This document shows, piece by piece, positions 16,834-27,536 of a stretch of DNA of 64,000 nucleotides. Source of the DNA: Mesorhizobium sp. L-8-3 (lineage in GTDB: Bacteria; Pseudomonadota; Alphaproteobacteria; Rhizobiales; Rhizobiaceae). The notes beneath the pieces were generated by a model. That model was not told where the DNA came from. It saw only the letters and a program-made list of their open reading frames with translations, and did no database searches. How positions within the stretch are numbered: position 1 is the first letter of the stretch; each line of letters starts with the position of its first letter. The position numbers and the translations under genes were made by a program. The stretch covers positions 620,001 to 684,000 of the forward strand of contig NZ_AP023262.1 in the NCBI RefSeq assembly GCF_016756615.1, read 5' to 3'.

Positions 16834-17673
16834 TCAGCCCGCCAGGAAATCCTTCAGCAACTGGATCTGCTCGCCATTGGCAAGCGTCGGCGCGTGGCCG
16901 CAGCCGGCAATCGTTACCAGCCGCGGCCTCGGTCCGCGCCGCGTCATCGCCTCGGCGGTCTCCTTCGAGAGCACGTCGGAGTGCTCTCCGCGGATGAGAA
17001 GCACGGGTGCCGCGACCATGTCATATTTGTCCCAGACGTCGAGATCGGCCTTGTGGACGGTGAACTGGGTCACAATCGCAGGGTCGTAGTGAACGGTGAT
17101 GCGGCCGTCGTCGGTCCGCCGCGCCGAACTGTCCGCCATGCGCCGCCAGAATGCCGGCGTGTTCTCGCCGAAGGGCGCGTAGTTGCCGCGCAGCCAGGTC
17201 TCAAGCTCGCCGATCGTGTCGTAGACCGGCGGGTTCCCGACATAGGATGCGATCCGGCCCGCCCCTTCCGCCGGAATGTCGGGCCCGATATCGTTGACGA
17301 CCAGGCGGGTGATGCGCCCCTTCAATGCGCCGGCCGCGAGCGTGATGCCGATCAGCCCGCCCATGGAGGTTCCGACCCAGCGCAGGCTGTCGATGCGATA
17401 ATGATCGAGCAGGCCAAGCGCGGCCTCGCCGAAGACCCGGTAGGAATAGCCGGCCTCCGGGCTCCTGGCCCAGCTCGACAGGCCGCGTCCCGGCGTGTCC
17501 GGACACAGCACGAAATAATCCTCGGACAAGGCCGCCGCCGCCTCATCGAAATCCCGGCCGGTCCGGGCGAGCCCGTGCCACATGACAAGCGCCGGCTTTG
17601 CCGGATCGCCCCATTCGGTGACATGGATCTCGAAGCCGGCGGCCTGGACATAGGTCGAGCGGGGACATGTCAT
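16834..17673 (-). CDS. Alpha/beta hydrolase
   Basis: This 279-residue hydrolase has the oxyanion-hole motif HGLARTGRDFD near residue 35 and the nucleophile elbow GTSMGG with the catalytic serine near residue 100. The catalytic acid lies around LLIRGEHSDVL and the histidine in AGCGHAPTL near the C-terminus. It has no signal peptide, so it acts in the cytoplasm on an ester, lactone or C-C bond. It is the last gene of the liv-type transport operon (four-base overlap with livM), which suggests it processes the imported compound. Confidence 0.9.
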   Translation of the reverse strand: MTCPRSTYVQAAGFEIHVTEWGDPAKPALVMWHGLARTGRDFDEAAAALSEDYFVLCPDTPGRGLSSWARSPEAGYSYRVFGEAALGLLDHYRIDSLRWVGTSMGGLIGITLAAGALKGRITRLVVNDIGPDIPAEGAGRIASYVGNPPVYDTIGELETWLRGNYAPFGENTPAFWRRMADSSARRTDDGRITVHYDPAIVTQFTVHKADLDVWDKYDMVAAPVLLIRGEHSDVLSKETAEAMTRRGPRPRLVTIAGCGHAPTLANGEQIQLLKDFLAG

Positions 17674-18776
17674 CGGCGGGAACCTTTCCCCATGAGGGTC
17701 CCGGCGATGCCGGCCGGGAAGAAATAGACGAGCAGGATGAACAAAAGGCCGAGCCAGAGCAGCCAGCGATCCGGATCGAGCAGATCGGGGAGCAGCGGCA
17801 GCGACGATGTCGCCTCGGCACCGGCCTCCATCAGGTCTTTCAGATAGAACTGGGCGAGGCTCATCACGGCGACGCCGATGACGGCGCCGACCATGGTGCC
17901 CATGCCGCCGATCACCACCATCAGCAATATGTCCATCATGATGCCGAAGGAGAGCGCCACGTCGGGTCCGACATACTTCAGCCAGACCGCGCGCAGCACG
18001 CCGGCGAGCGCGGCAATCACCGCAGCGATGCAGAAGATCGCCGTGCGGTAGAAGACGACGCGGTAGCCGATGGCCTCGGCCCGCATCTCGTTCTCGCGGA
18101 TCGCCTCCAGCACCGTACCCATCGGCGAGGCGACGATGCGCAGCATCAAAAGGAACAGAACGAAGCTCGACAGGAAGACGAAGTAGTAGGCCGCGATCTT
18201 GCCGTTGATCGCCACGCCTGCCACACGCAAGGTCTTGCCGTCGCCGTCGGTCAGGAGCTTCGTGGCGGCGGAGAACAGCTTCGGCACCTGATAGGTCATG
18301 CCGTCCTCACCGCCGGTGAGATCGGAAAGCTGGCTGGCGAGCACCAGCATGACGGAGGCCGCGGCCAGGGTGACCATGGCAAAGAAGATCGCCTTGACCC
18401 TGAGCGACAGGAGCCCGATCAGCACGGCCAGGACAAATGCGGCCAGCACGCCTGCCGCGCCGCCGATGAGGATCGCATCCCAGCCCGGGCCGAAGGCTTT
18501 CAGCGCCATCGCCGTACCGTAGGCGCCAAGGCCGAAAAACATGGTGTGGGCGAAGGAGACGATGCCGGTGTAGCCGATCAAAAGGTCGTAGCTGGCCACC
18601 ACGACGATGAAGACGCAGATGCGCGCCGCCACCTCCTGCGCCCGCACGTCGGGGAAGAGGAAGGGCGCGAAGAGCAGGCAAAGACCGATCGCGCCGGCGA
18701 TGGCGTAGACGGCGAGGCGGCCCGCGGGGATGGAACGAGAGCCTTGTCCGGTCATCGGGGTGACTGCCGTGGTCAT
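17670..18776 (-). CDS. livM: Branched-chain-type ABC transporter permease (LivM)
   Basis: This 368-residue inner-membrane permease has about ten membrane segments. The LivM-type signature GYTGIVSFAHTMFFGLGAYG lies near residue 70 and GGMGTMVGAVIGVAVM near residue 295. It forms the channel together with LivH. The start at 18776 is followed by a short cytoplasmic leader before the first helix. It is preceded by livH with a 133-base gap and overlaps the hydrolase start by four bases. Family members transport amino acids, but also urea, amides and aromatic acids, so the substrate is open. Confidence 0.93.
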   Translation of the reverse strand: MTTAVTPMTGQGSRSIPAGRLAVYAIAGAIGLCLLFAPFLFPDVRAQEVAARICVFIVVVASYDLLIGYTGIVSFAHTMFFGLGAYGTAMALKAFGPGWDAILIGGAAGVLAAFVLAVLIGLLSLRVKAIFFAMVTLAAASVMLVLASQLSDLTGGEDGMTYQVPKLFSAATKLLTDGDGKTLRVAGVAINGKIAAYYFVFLSSFVLFLLMLRIVASPMGTVLEAIRENEMRAEAIGYRVVFYRTAIFCIAAVIAALAGVLRAVWLKYVGPDVALSFGIMMDILLMVVIGGMGTMVGAVIGVAVMSLAQFYLKDLMEAGAEATSSLPLLPDLLDPDRWLLWLGLLFILLVYFFPAGIAGTLMGKGSRR

Positions 18777-18909
18777 CGGTACGCTGCTCCGGCAGGGACA
18801 AAAATGGAGCGTCGGCGCTGCCCGTTATCCTCCTGAAACAAAACCGATTTCAGCACTGCCTTCATGGCAGGGGCTTTTCGCGACGCTCGAACAAGCAGCA
18901 TCATTTCTC

Positions 18910-19905
18910 TCACCCCTTGACCGCCGGCTTCAGGCCCCAGGGCCGCCACAGGAGGATCGCCATCATCAGGATCATGTTGGAGGCGAGCGACAGTTTCGGC
19001 GCCAGGAAAGCCACGTAGTTCGCGGTGAGGCCGACGAGGACGGCGCCGATGAGGGAGCCTTCGATCGACCCCAGTCCGCCGATGATGACGACGATGAAGA
19101 CCAGGATCATCATCTCGGGGCCGATCGCGGGCGTGATCAAATGCTGGTAGCCGGCCCACATGGCCCCGCCCATCGCCGCCAGCGCCGAGCCCGCCATGAA
19201 CACGGCGACGAACAGCCTGTCGATGCGGAAACCCAGCGCCTCGACCATCTCGCGGTTCTCGACGCCGGCGCGGATCAAAAGTCCGATGCGCGTGCGGTTG
19301 AGCGCGAAATGCATGACCGCATAGACGGCCAGGCCGAGAAGGAAAGCGAAAATGCGGTAGATCTCCACGGCGACGTCGCCGATGACGATCGAGCCTGACA
19401 GCACCGTCGGGCGGGGCACGGCGACGGGTGCGCCGCCCCAGATCGCCAGGATGAGCTGCTCGGCGACGATCAGTGCCCCCATGGTGATGAGGATCTGGCG
19501 CAGATGGTCCTTGTAGACGGGCTTGACGATGACCCGCTCGAAGAACCAGCCGGCGACCGCGCCGAAGGCGGTGGCCGCGCCGATCGCCGCGAAGAGGGCG
19601 AGCAGGTTGAGCGCGACGCTGCCGCCGGTCACCCAGCCGCCGAGCGCGGCCAGCACCGCGGCGGCGATGAAGGCGCCGAAGGAGACGAAAGCCGAATGGC
19701 CGAAATTCAAGACGTCCATGAGGCCGAAGATGAGCGACAGGCCAGACGCCATCAGGAAGATCATCATGCCCATGGCGAGGCCGGCCACGGTGAGCGTCAT
19801 CCAGCTCGACGGCGAGCCGACCAGGACGAAGGCGACGAGCGCCAGGAGGACCGGCAGGAGGTTGACGCCGCCGAGACGGGAAAAGGTGGTGGAGAGATGG
19901 GTCAT
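18910..19905 (-). CDS. livH: Branched-chain-type ABC transporter permease (LivH)
   Basis: This 331-residue permease has the LivH features GLSLIFGLMDVLNFGHSAFVSFGA near residue 55 (written here as two adjoining motifs, GLSLIFGLMDV and LNFGHSAF) and a long cytoplasmic loop (RTRIGLLIRAGVENREMVEALG). It pairs with LivM. It follows livF, but a 229-base gap holding a large inverted repeat separates them. Confidence 0.93.
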   Translation of the reverse strand: MTHLSTTFSRLGGVNLLPVLLALVAFVLVGSPSSWMTLTVAGLAMGMMIFLMASGLSLIFGLMDVLNFGHSAFVSFGAFIAAAVLAALGGWVTGGSVALNLLALFAAIGAATAFGAVAGWFFERVIVKPVYKDHLRQILITMGALIVAEQLILAIWGGAPVAVPRPTVLSGSIVIGDVAVEIYRIFAFLLGLAVYAVMHFALNRTRIGLLIRAGVENREMVEALGFRIDRLFVAVFMAGSALAAMGGAMWAGYQHLITPAIGPEMMILVFIVVIIGGLGSIEGSLIGAVLVGLTANYVAFLAPKLSLASNMILMMAILLWRPWGLKPAVKG

Positions 19906-19936
19906 TTCGCCTCCTCCGTCACACGAGAGAAGGTCG

Positions 19937-20117
19937 GCGCTCTACGTTGCCCCCCTCTGTCCTGCCGGACATCTCCCCCACAAGGGGGGAGATCGGCCGG
20001 CCGCCTGGGTTTCGCCAATCGCCCACGTTGCAGGACGAGCGCCGTCGCCGATGACAGCCGATCTCCCCCCTTGTGGGGGAGATGTCCGGCAGGACAGAGG
20101 GGGGCAACGTAGAGCGC
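19937..20117. repeat. Large intergenic inverted repeat (perfect 61-bp arms)
   Basis: Bases 19937-19997 and 20057-20117 are perfect inverted copies of 61 bases, around a 59-base centre. Each arm contains the smaller palindrome CTCCCCCACAAGGGGGGAG. The element sits inside the liv operon, between livF and livH. It would form a long, stable hairpin in the transcript and could end or protect it. Its style fits the short dispersed palindromic elements of rhizobial genomes. Confidence 0.9.
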
Positions 20118-20133
20118 AAACATATCCGGGCTC

Positions 20134-20849
<716 letters not shown>

Positions 20850-20853
<4 letters not shown>

Positions 20854-21617
20854 GAGCCGGCCTCCGCGCCAATCCCCAGATAGATCTCGCGCACGACCGG
20901 CAAGGCCATCACCTCGTCCGGCTTGCCGTCGGCGACGAGCTCGCCATTGTGAAGCACCACGATGCGGTCGGCGAGCGCGCGCACCACATCCATCTTGTGC
21001 TCGACCAGGAGGATGGTCCTGGTGCTGTCCTTCCTGATCTCGGCGATGAGGTCCAGGATCACCGGCGCCTCGTCGACGGACATGCCGGCCGTCGGCTCGT
21101 CGAACATGAAGACCTTCGGCTCCATGGCGAGCAGCAGCGCGACCTCCAGCTTGCGCTGGTCGCCATGCGGCAGCGCGGCGGCAGGCAGGTCTGCGACCGT
21201 GGTGAGGCGTGTCATTTCCAGATAGGACTCCGCCTCGCGCTTGAGCCCGCCAAAGGACGATGCGCGGCGCAGGAAAACGGCGCCGACACGCTTGCGGGCC
21301 TGCACGGCCAGCCTGACATTCTCGATCACCGACAGCTTCGGGAAGAGATTGGTGAGCTGGAAGGCCCGGCCGATACCGGCTGCGGCGCGCGCCGACGGCG
21401 GCAGGCCGGTGACATCGGCGCCATCGAGGAAGACGCGGCCATGCGTCGGCGTGAGCTGGCCGGAAACGAGGTTGAACCACGTCGTCTTGCCCGCCCCGTT
21501 CGGGCCGACGATCGCCGTCAGCTCGCCGGGCACGAAGGCGCAGGTGACGCCGTTGACGGCCGCATGACCGCCGAAGCGGATCGTCAGCTCTTCCGTGCGG
21601 AGGGAGGGGGTGGGCAT
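20850..21617 (-). CDS. livG: Branched-chain-type ABC transporter ATP-binding protein (LivG)
   Basis: This 255-residue ATPase has Walker A VGPNGAGKTTWFN near residue 37, the LivG-type insertion GIGRAFQLTNLFPKLSVIENV, and Walker B KVFMFDEPTAGMS. The ABC signature here reads LPHGDQRKLEV, the form usual in LivG. The gene begins 150 bases downstream of the binding-protein stop and is coupled to livF. Confidence 0.95.
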
Positions 21618-21652
21618 GAAGGGTGCCTGTTTTCGCGCGTGGTGGGCGGCAC

Positions 21653-21715
21653 ATACCCCTCATCCGACCGCGCTTTCGCGCGGCCACCTTCTCCCACAAG
21701 GGGAGAAGGGGAGGT
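21653..21715. repeat. Intergenic double-hairpin element
   Basis: Two hairpins follow each other: CCGCGC-TTTC-GCGCGG (21668-21683) and CCTTCTCCC-ACAAG-GGGAGAAGG (21687-21709). They are preceded by ATACCCCTCATCCGACC, shared with the element at 11032. It lies between livK and livG and could lower downstream expression in the operon, as such hairpins do in other binding-protein operons. Confidence 0.75.
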
Positions 21716-21766
21716 GCCAAGCGGGCGCGGGTGACGGAGCCAAGCTGCCGACGACCGCGCAGCCAA

Positions 21767-22966
21767 TCATTCCTGGTTGTTGCGGCCGACCGGGATGTCC
21801 ATCTCTTCCGGCTTGATCTCGCGGACGAGCTCGGGGATCGCCCATTCGACCTTGTCGTCGACCTTGATCTTGAAGGCATACATGGACTGCAGCGCCTGAT
21901 GGTCTTCCTTGCGGAAGGTCATCTGGCCCTTCGGCGTCTCCCAGCTCATGCCTTCCATGGTCTTGATCAGGGTCTCGGTGTCCCATTCGGGTGCGGTCTC
22001 CAGCGCCTTGGCGACGGCCAGCGCGGCCGCCATGCCGCCCGCGGTGAAGAAGTCGGGCGGCGCGTTGAAGCGCTTCATATGCTCGGCAACAAGCCAGTCG
22101 TTCACCGCGTTCCTGGGCGCCTCGTAATAATAATACATCGCGCCTTCCATGCCCGGCACCTTCTTGTAGCCGACCAGAGCGGGCAGGATGTTGCCGCCGC
22201 TTGAGAGCTCGATGCCGTAGCGGCCGGGATCGGCCGCCGCCAGCGGGCTCATGGCGTCGATGCCGGCGACGTTGATGAAGATCACCTTGCGGCCCGGCTG
22301 GTCCTTGAGCGCGTTGAACAGCCGCTCGATCGTCGCGGTGAAGTCGGTCGTCTGCTGCGGCACATATTCCTCGGCGACGATATGCGCGCCCGTGCCTTCC
22401 AGCGCCTTCTTGAAGGCGGCGATGCCGTCCTTGCCGAAGGCGTAGTCCTGCGCCAGCGTGGCGACATAGAGGTTCTGGTCCGGCTTGAGCGCGATCGCCT
22501 GGGCCTGCATGTCCATCGAGGAGTTCCGCGAGGTCTTGAAGACGTAGCGGTTGGAGTCCTTGCCGGTCAGGCTATCGGCGACCGCCGGCTCGACAAGCAG
22601 GACCTTCTCATATTCGGCCGCCACTGGCAGCATGGCGAGCGCCACGCCGGAGGAGGTATCGCCGACGGCGAGCACGACGTCCTCGTCCTCGAAGGCCTCG
22701 GCCAGCATGGCGCGGGCGATGTCGGGCTTGAACTGGCTGTCCTTCCTGACGATCTCAAGCTTGCGGCCCTTGATCTCCATCGTGCCCTTGGTGGCGTATT
22801 CCAGCCCCATCTCGAAGCCGGTTTGCGTCTGCTTGGAATAGGCCTCGAGCGGCGAACCCGAAAGGCCATGGATCAGCGCGATCTTCGCCGGTCCGTCCTC
22901 GGCGAATGCCGGCTGCGGCGCCAGCAGCACGGCTGACGTCGCCAATGCGGCGAGCAATCTCTTCAT
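21767..22966 (-). CDS. livK: Branched-chain-type ABC transporter substrate-binding protein (LivK)
   Basis: This 399-residue periplasmic protein has a Sec signal peptide (MKRLLAALATSAVLLAPQ, cut after AFA) and the two-lobed Peripla_BP_6 fold (KIALIHGLSGSPLEAYSKQ, VLAVGDTSSGVALAMLPVAAE). The start at 22966 follows GGGAGGACGACATC. It is the first gene of the order livK-G-F-H-M-hydrolase. The ligand is not known; the linked hydrolase and the divergent PAS regulator suggest a catabolic substrate. Confidence 0.93.
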   Translation of the reverse strand: MKRLLAALATSAVLLAPQPAFAEDGPAKIALIHGLSGSPLEAYSKQTQTGFEMGLEYATKGTMEIKGRKLEIVRKDSQFKPDIARAMLAEAFEDEDVVLAVGDTSSGVALAMLPVAAEYEKVLLVEPAVADSLTGKDSNRYVFKTSRNSSMDMQAQAIALKPDQNLYVATLAQDYAFGKDGIAAFKKALEGTGAHIVAEEYVPQQTTDFTATIERLFNALKDQPGRKVIFINVAGIDAMSPLAAADPGRYGIELSSGGNILPALVGYKKVPGMEGAMYYYYEAPRNAVNDWLVAEHMKRFNAPPDFFTAGGMAAALAVAKALETAPEWDTETLIKTMEGMSWETPKGQMTFRKEDHQALQSMYAFKIKVDDKVEWAIPELVREIKPEEMDIPVGRNNQE

Positions 22967-23271
22967 GATGTCGTCCTCCCGACCGTTTTTGACCGCGTCC
23001 GTGGCTCCCGCCACGCAGCGAGGGAGCCTCTGTTATCCGAAAGGTCCGGAAGGGGAGCGCCAACGCCGCGAGCCCGCCCCGCGACACTTGCAATCCTCAC
23101 GGCGGAGCCGGATAAACGGCGACGCCCTGCGGCGTTCCGTCCGGCATCGATGCGGCGTTCTCCTCCCGGTGCCGGCCTTCGCGCGGGCGTCGGTCGGACG
23201 TACGCGCGGGGCAGCATGGGAGCTATTATTGGCCGGGCCGGGAAAACGCGGCAATATCGTAGAAATACGCC
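22967..23271. other. Divergent promoter region between livK and the PAS-LuxR gene
   Basis: No gene is seen. It must carry the promoters of the liv operon and of the regulator. I could not find a clear palindromic LuxR-type site in it. Confidence 0.5.
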
Positions 23272-23832
23272 ATGACAGACATGCCTGAGAGCCTCCACCA
23301 TCTGGCATTCGAACACGCGCCGATCGGCCTCGTGCTCACGGAGAGCCGCGTGATCCGGGCCTGCAATCCGGCCTTCGCGGAGATGTTCGGCTATGAGCGT
23401 GCCGAGCTCGTCGACCGCTCCTTCGCCATCCTCTATCCTTCCCACGAGGAATTCGTGAAGGTCCGGGACGTCGGCGTGGAGCCGTTGCGCAAGACCAACC
23501 GATATTCCGACGAGCGCATCATGGCGCGCAAGGACGGCACGCTGTTCTGGTGCCGGGTGCGCGGTCATTCGCTGACACGCGAGGACGACCCCTTGCGGCG
23601 GGCGGTGTGGAGCTTCGCCGACCTTTCGCAGTCACGCCCGGTGCTCGGCTTTTCGGCGCGCGAGCGGCAGATCGTCATGCATCTTGGCGAAGGGCGCACC
23701 AGCAAGGACATCGCCAGGGTGCTGAAAATCTCGCCGCGCACCGTCGAGGCCTACCGGGCGCGGCTGCTCAAGAAATTCTCCGCCAACAACGTGGCGGAAC
23801 TGCTGGCGCATTTGGGCGGCATGCCGCACTGA
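23272..23832 (+). CDS. PAS-domain LuxR-type transcriptional regulator
   Basis: This 186-residue regulator has a PAS domain at residues about 8-120 (FEHAPIGLVLTESRVIRACN, MFGYERAELVDRSF, and MARKDGTLFWCRVRGHS). A LuxR/GerE helix-turn-helix follows at about 128-180 (FSARERQIVMHLGEGRTSKD, then IARVLKISPRTVEAYRARLL). It is a one-component regulator that probably senses a ligand or signal through PAS. It is transcribed away from livK and very likely controls the liv operon. Confidence 0.92.
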   Translation: MTDMPESLHHLAFEHAPIGLVLTESRVIRACNPAFAEMFGYERAELVDRSFAILYPSHEEFVKVRDVGVEPLRKTNRYSDERIMARKDGTLFWCRVRGHSLTREDDPLRRAVWSFADLSQSRPVLGFSARERQIVMHLGEGRTSKDIARVLKISPRTVEAYRARLLKKFSANNVAELLAHLGGMPH

Positions 23833-23833
23833 G

Positions 23834-23925
23834 GTGAATGGTGAATGGTGAGGATTACTCTTGATTGGTGATTCAATCAAATAGTAACGGCTTATATTAT
23901 CCCAACTATACCATTCACCATTCAC
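23834..23925. repeat. Short inverted-repeat element between convergent genes
   Basis: GTGAATGGTGAATGG at 23834-23848 and its exact reverse complement at 23911-23925 enclose a 62-base A/T-rich centre. It begins immediately after the regulator stop codon and ends ten bases before the SDR stop. It may act as a two-way terminator. The low GC content sets it apart from its surroundings, in the manner of a small mobile palindromic element. Confidence 0.75.
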
Positions 23926-23934
23926 TATTCACTA

Positions 23935-24684
23935 TCAAACATGCTGACCACCATTGATGTGGATCTCCGAGCCCGTAACGTAGGACGCCTGTTCCGAGCA
24001 CAGGAAGAAGATGATGTCGGCCACTTCCGAGGTCGCGCCCAGGCGGCGCAGTGGAATGGTCTCGACGATCTTCTCGGTGCCGGGCGACAGGATCGCCGTG
24101 TCGATCTCGCCCGGAGCAATGGCGTTGACGCGGATTCCGTGCGGGCCGAAGTCGCCGGCCATCTCGCGCGTCAGGGAGCCAAGCGCGGCCTTCGACGTGG
24201 CATAGGCCGTGCCGGCGAAGGGATGGACGCGGCTGCCGGCGATCGAGGTGACGTTGACGATCGAGCCCTTCGCCGCCGCCAGTTCCTTGAACAGACCGCG
24301 GGCCAGCATGATCGGCGCGAAGAAATTGACCTGGAAGACGTCGCGCCAGACATGCATCGGCGTGTCGATCGAGTTCATGCGGCCGCCCGTCTTCAGCTTG
24401 GGCGAGATGCCGGCATTGTTGACCAGCGCGTCGAGCCGGCCGCCGTGCGCTTCGAGGCGATGGCGGATCTCGGCGACCGCCACGCCGACATCCTCGGGAT
24501 CCGACAGGTCGACCTTGATATGGTCCTCCGGGCCGGCCGGCCATGGGCAGTCCTCCGCGAAGGCCTGGCGGGAACAGGTGATGACGCGCCAGCCCTCGCG
24601 CGAGAAACGCTTCACGGTCGCGTGACCGATACCCCGGCTGGCGCCGGTGAGCACGATGGTTTTCCTGGTGTCGATCTCGGCCAT
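23935..24684 (-). CDS. Short-chain dehydrogenase/reductase (SDR)
   Basis: This 249-residue NAD(P)-dependent oxidoreductase has the cofactor motif TGASRGIGHATV near residue 12, NNAG near residue 88, the catalytic serine in VNVTSIAGS, the YATSK catalytic Tyr/Lys pair near residue 160, and the C-terminal GSEIHINGGQ. The start at 24684 follows GAAGGAAGAACC. The substrate is unknown. It is convergent with the PAS-LuxR gene and may or may not belong to the same pathway as the liv operon. Confidence 0.92.
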   Translation of the reverse strand: MAEIDTRKTIVLTGASRGIGHATVKRFSREGWRVITCSRQAFAEDCPWPAGPEDHIKVDLSDPEDVGVAVAEIRHRLEAHGGRLDALVNNAGISPKLKTGGRMNSIDTPMHVWRDVFQVNFFAPIMLARGLFKELAAAKGSIVNVTSIAGSRVHPFAGTAYATSKAALGSLTREMAGDFGPHGIRVNAIAPGEIDTAILSPGTEKIVETIPLRRLGATSEVADIIFFLCSEQASYVTGSEIHINGGQHV

Positions 24685-25065
24685 GGTTCTTCCTTCGGCG
24701 TGCCGCCGCTCCGCGCGTCCATCCGGACAAGCGCGGGGCGCACTCTTGCCTCTCGCATCGTGCCCCCCGAAGTTCGGGACCGATCCTCGGGCCGATGCGT
24801 ATGTAGCCGATGCCCGCAGCCGTGGCGAGGGGTGGCGGCGTCGCGAGCGCGCCCGGTCGATCGTCCAAAGCGGCGGAGCCCCATAGTTCGGTGCTGCCGT
24901 TCCACCTGCCTGCCTGAAGCATGTCTCCCGAAAGTGGGAGCCGGTTTCGGGAGACATGCGTAAGAACAAGCACCTGAAGCGCGCAAAGCGAACCTGAAAG
25001 ATCGCGACGCGCTTCGGCTGTCAGACCCCGGAACCGGGGGCCGGTCTCGGGATCAACCCGGTGCG
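24685..25065. other. Intergenic region carrying a repeat element
   Basis: No gene is seen. Upstream of the SDR, the bases 24685-24915 look like ordinary promoter-containing sequence. The rest is occupied by the repeat at 24920-25015. Confidence 0.5.
24920..25015. repeat. Dispersed palindromic repeat element
   Basis: GCATGTCTCCCGAAA (24920-24934) and TTTCGGGAGACATGC (24946-24960) are perfect 15-base inverted arms around an 11-base loop. They are followed by a conserved-looking tail (AAGAACAAGCACCTGAAGCG, then GATCGCGACGCGCTT). This arrangement is familiar from intergenic repeats scattered through Mesorhizobium and Brucella-type genomes; the family assignment is from memory. Confidence 0.7.
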
Positions 25066-27288
25066 TTACCCACCGTTGCCGAGGATGACGTCGAGGATCG
25101 ATCCCGGCCGTTTCTGCCGGGGCCCGCCGACATCGGCGGAGGGGCGGCGGATCGACGCGGTGGAGGAATCGTCCGGATGCGGCGGCGAGAAGCCGCCCGC
25201 CGCCTCGACGCCCTCGACCGGACGCGGCCGGCGCAGCGCCGCCTCTGCGCCGACTTCCGCGGCCGGCACGGGCGAGGCATCGAAGGCCGGGTCGGGGTTC
25301 CAGGCGCCAGGCAGCCTGGCCACGGGCACGCCCTCATGGGCGGCAAGCATGAATTCGTGCCAGGCCTGTGTCGGCAGCGAGCCGCCGGTGATGTTCTTCG
25401 TCGGCTTGCCGTCGTCGTTGCCGAACCACACGCCGGTCGTGAGATTGGCCGTGTAGCCGATGAACCAGGCGTCGCGCGACTTCTGGCTGGTGCCGGTCTT
25501 GCCCGCCGCGGGCCAGCCGAACGCGGCCTTGCGGCCGGTGCCCGCCTCCACGGTCTGCGTCATCATGGCGTTCATCATGCCGACGATCTCGGAACGCAGG
25601 ACACGCGGCATGCTGCCGACACTGTTCTGGTAGAGCACCTCTCCATTGGCGGTCCTGACCCGCTGCACGAAATGCACTTCCGGCCGGTAGCCGCCGTTGG
25701 CGAAGGGCACATAGGCGGCGGTCAGCTCCAGCGGGGTCACTTCCGAGGTGCCGAGCGCGATCGAGGTGTTGGATTGCAGCGCCGATTCGATGCCCATGCG
25801 ATGCGCGGCCTCGACGACGGCGTCGGGGCCGACCTCCATGGCAAGCTGCGCAGCAACGGAGTTCAGCGACTTGGCGAGCGCCGTGGCGAGCGTGACCCGG
25901 CCGTAATATTTGCCCTGGTGGTTCTCCGGCGTCCATTTGCCGATGCGGATGGGCGCATCGTTGCGCACGCTCCGGGGCGTGCGGCCCTGCTCCAGCGCGG
26001 CAAGGAACACGAAGGGTTTGAAGGCGGAACCGGGCTGGCGGCGCGCTTCCGAGGCTCGGTCGAACTGGCTGGTTGCATAGTCGACGCCGCCGACCATGGC
26101 GCGCACCGCACCCGTATTGTCGATCGACACCAGCGCGCCCTGGCTCACGCCGAGCTTCTTGCCGCTCTCACCGATCAGTCGGCGGATCGAATCCTCGGCG
26201 AGCTTCTGCAGATGGAGATCGATCGTTGTCTCGACGACGACGTCGGTGCGCACCTCGCCGATCAGCCCCGGCAATTCCTCCATGATGCGGTCGGCGACAT
26301 AATTCTCCGAACCCGTCCAGAACGCGGCGGCTCGGGTGGCGGGTGCCGCCATGGCGACCTTCAGCTCCTTCTCGCCGATCAAGCCCTCTTCCCGCATGGC
26401 GCCGAGCACGAGCTGGGCGCGCTCGTCCGCTGCCTTCGGGTCGCGCGCCGGCGATAGGCGGGACGGCGCCTTCAGCAGGCCGGCCAGCAATGCCGCCTCG
26501 GACAAGGTCACATCGCGCGCTGACTTGCCGAAATAGCGGCGGGATGCGGCCTCGACGCCATAGGAGCCCGAGCCGAAATAGACCCGGTTCAGATACATCT
26601 CCAGGATCTGATCCTTGGTGTGGTTCTGCTCGAGCCAGAGCGCGAGAAGCACCTCCTGCACCTTGCGCTCGATGGTGCGATCCGGCTTCAGGAACAGGTT
26701 CTTGGCGAGCTGCTGGGTTAGCGTCGAGCCGCCCTGCGTGAGGCGGCCGGCCATGATATTGCCAACCATGGCCCGGGCGAGGCCGATCGGATCGAAGCCG
26801 AAATGCGAATAGAAGCGATGGTCCTCGATGGCGATCACCGCCTTGGGGATATAGGGCGACATCTCGTGCAGGCCGATCGCCTCGCCGCCGGTCATGCCGC
26901 GATTGGCGATCAGCTTGTCGTCGACGGAAACGATCCTGACATTGGGCGGGCGGTCGGGGATGGCCCAGGTCGTGGCGCTTGGCATCTTGGCGCCGTAGTA
27001 GACGACGATGCCGGCTGCCGCGATGCCGCCCCAGATCGAAAAGACCACGCACCAATAGGCCAGACGCCCGATGATGCCGAGCGAGCTGCGCCGCTTGCGG
27101 CGCGGGGTTTTGCGCGATTTCGAGGCGCGGGCTGAGGATTTCTTTTTTGCTGGTCCCCGCTTGCGGCTCGCCGGCACGACGCGGTCCTCCTCGCTGACCG
27201 ATAGTCCCGACGACCCGTCGCGCAGAGGCGCGTCGAAAGTCGGCTCGATGCGCCTGTTGCGGTCTGCCATGTCGTCCCCGATGCTCAT
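25066..27288 (-). CDS. PBP1A-family bifunctional penicillin-binding protein
   Basis: This 740-residue membrane enzyme builds peptidoglycan. It has a basic cytoplasmic tail of about 70 residues, one membrane segment (residues about 75-95), a glycosyltransferase domain with [15 protein letters not shown] near residue 153, and a transpeptidase domain. The active-site serine is in QPGSAFKP near residue 422, the SxN motif is SLN in [11 protein letters not shown], and the KTG motif is at about 596. A proline-rich C-terminal tail ends it. The lysine-rich tail before the membrane helix is usual in alphaproteobacterial members. Confidence 0.95.
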   Translation of the reverse strand: MSIGDDMADRNRRIEPTFDAPLRDGSSGLSVSEEDRVVPASRKRGPAKKKSSARASKSRKTPRRKRRSSLGIIGRLAYWCVVFSIWGGIAAAGIVVYYGAKMPSATTWAIPDRPPNVRIVSVDDKLIANRGMTGGEAIGLHEMSPYIPKAVIAIEDHRFYSHFGFDPIGLARAMVGNIMAGRLTQGGSTLTQQLAKNLFLKPDRTIERKVQEVLLALWLEQNHTKDQILEMYLNRVYFGSGSYGVEAASRRYFGKSARDVTLSEAALLAGLLKAPSRLSPARDPKAADERAQLVLGAMREEGLIGEKELKVAMAAPATRAAAFWTGSENYVADRIMEELPGLIGEVRTDVVVETTIDLHLQKLAEDSIRRLIGESGKKLGVSQGALVSIDNTGAVRAMVGGVDYATSQFDRASEARRQPGSAFKPFVFLAALEQGRTPRSVRNDAPIRIGKWTPENHQGKYYGRVTLATALAKSLNSVAAQLAMEVGPDAVVEAAHRMGIESALQSNTSIALGTSEVTPLELTAAYVPFANGGYRPEVHFVQRVRTANGEVLYQNSVGSMPRVLRSEIVGMMNAMMTQTVEAGTGRKAAFGWPAAGKTGTSQKSRDAWFIGYTANLTTGVWFGNDDGKPTKNITGGSLPTQAWHEFMLAAHEGVPVARLPGAWNPDPAFDASPVPAAEVGAEAALRRPRPVEGVEAAGGFSPPHPDDSSTASIRRPSADVGGPRQKRPGSILDVILGNGG

Positions 27289-27536
27289 CGGCCCCGGGGG
27301 TGGAGACTAAATGCGGCGATTTAAGGGGGTGTTAAAGCGGCTTTCGGGGAAAGGTCCGCTGGCTCCCCTCCTCGCGACCCTTGCAATTTCGATGGATGCC
27401 GGTCGATTTCCATGCCGGTTTTGCTGGAAACGAGGACATCGGTTCCTATATCGGGGTTGCCCATGGCGTGTGCTGCGTGCGCCGGGCCGCTGTTGAACGG
27501 AGACCTGGATGAAACCCGTTCAGAGGCCGCGCACGC

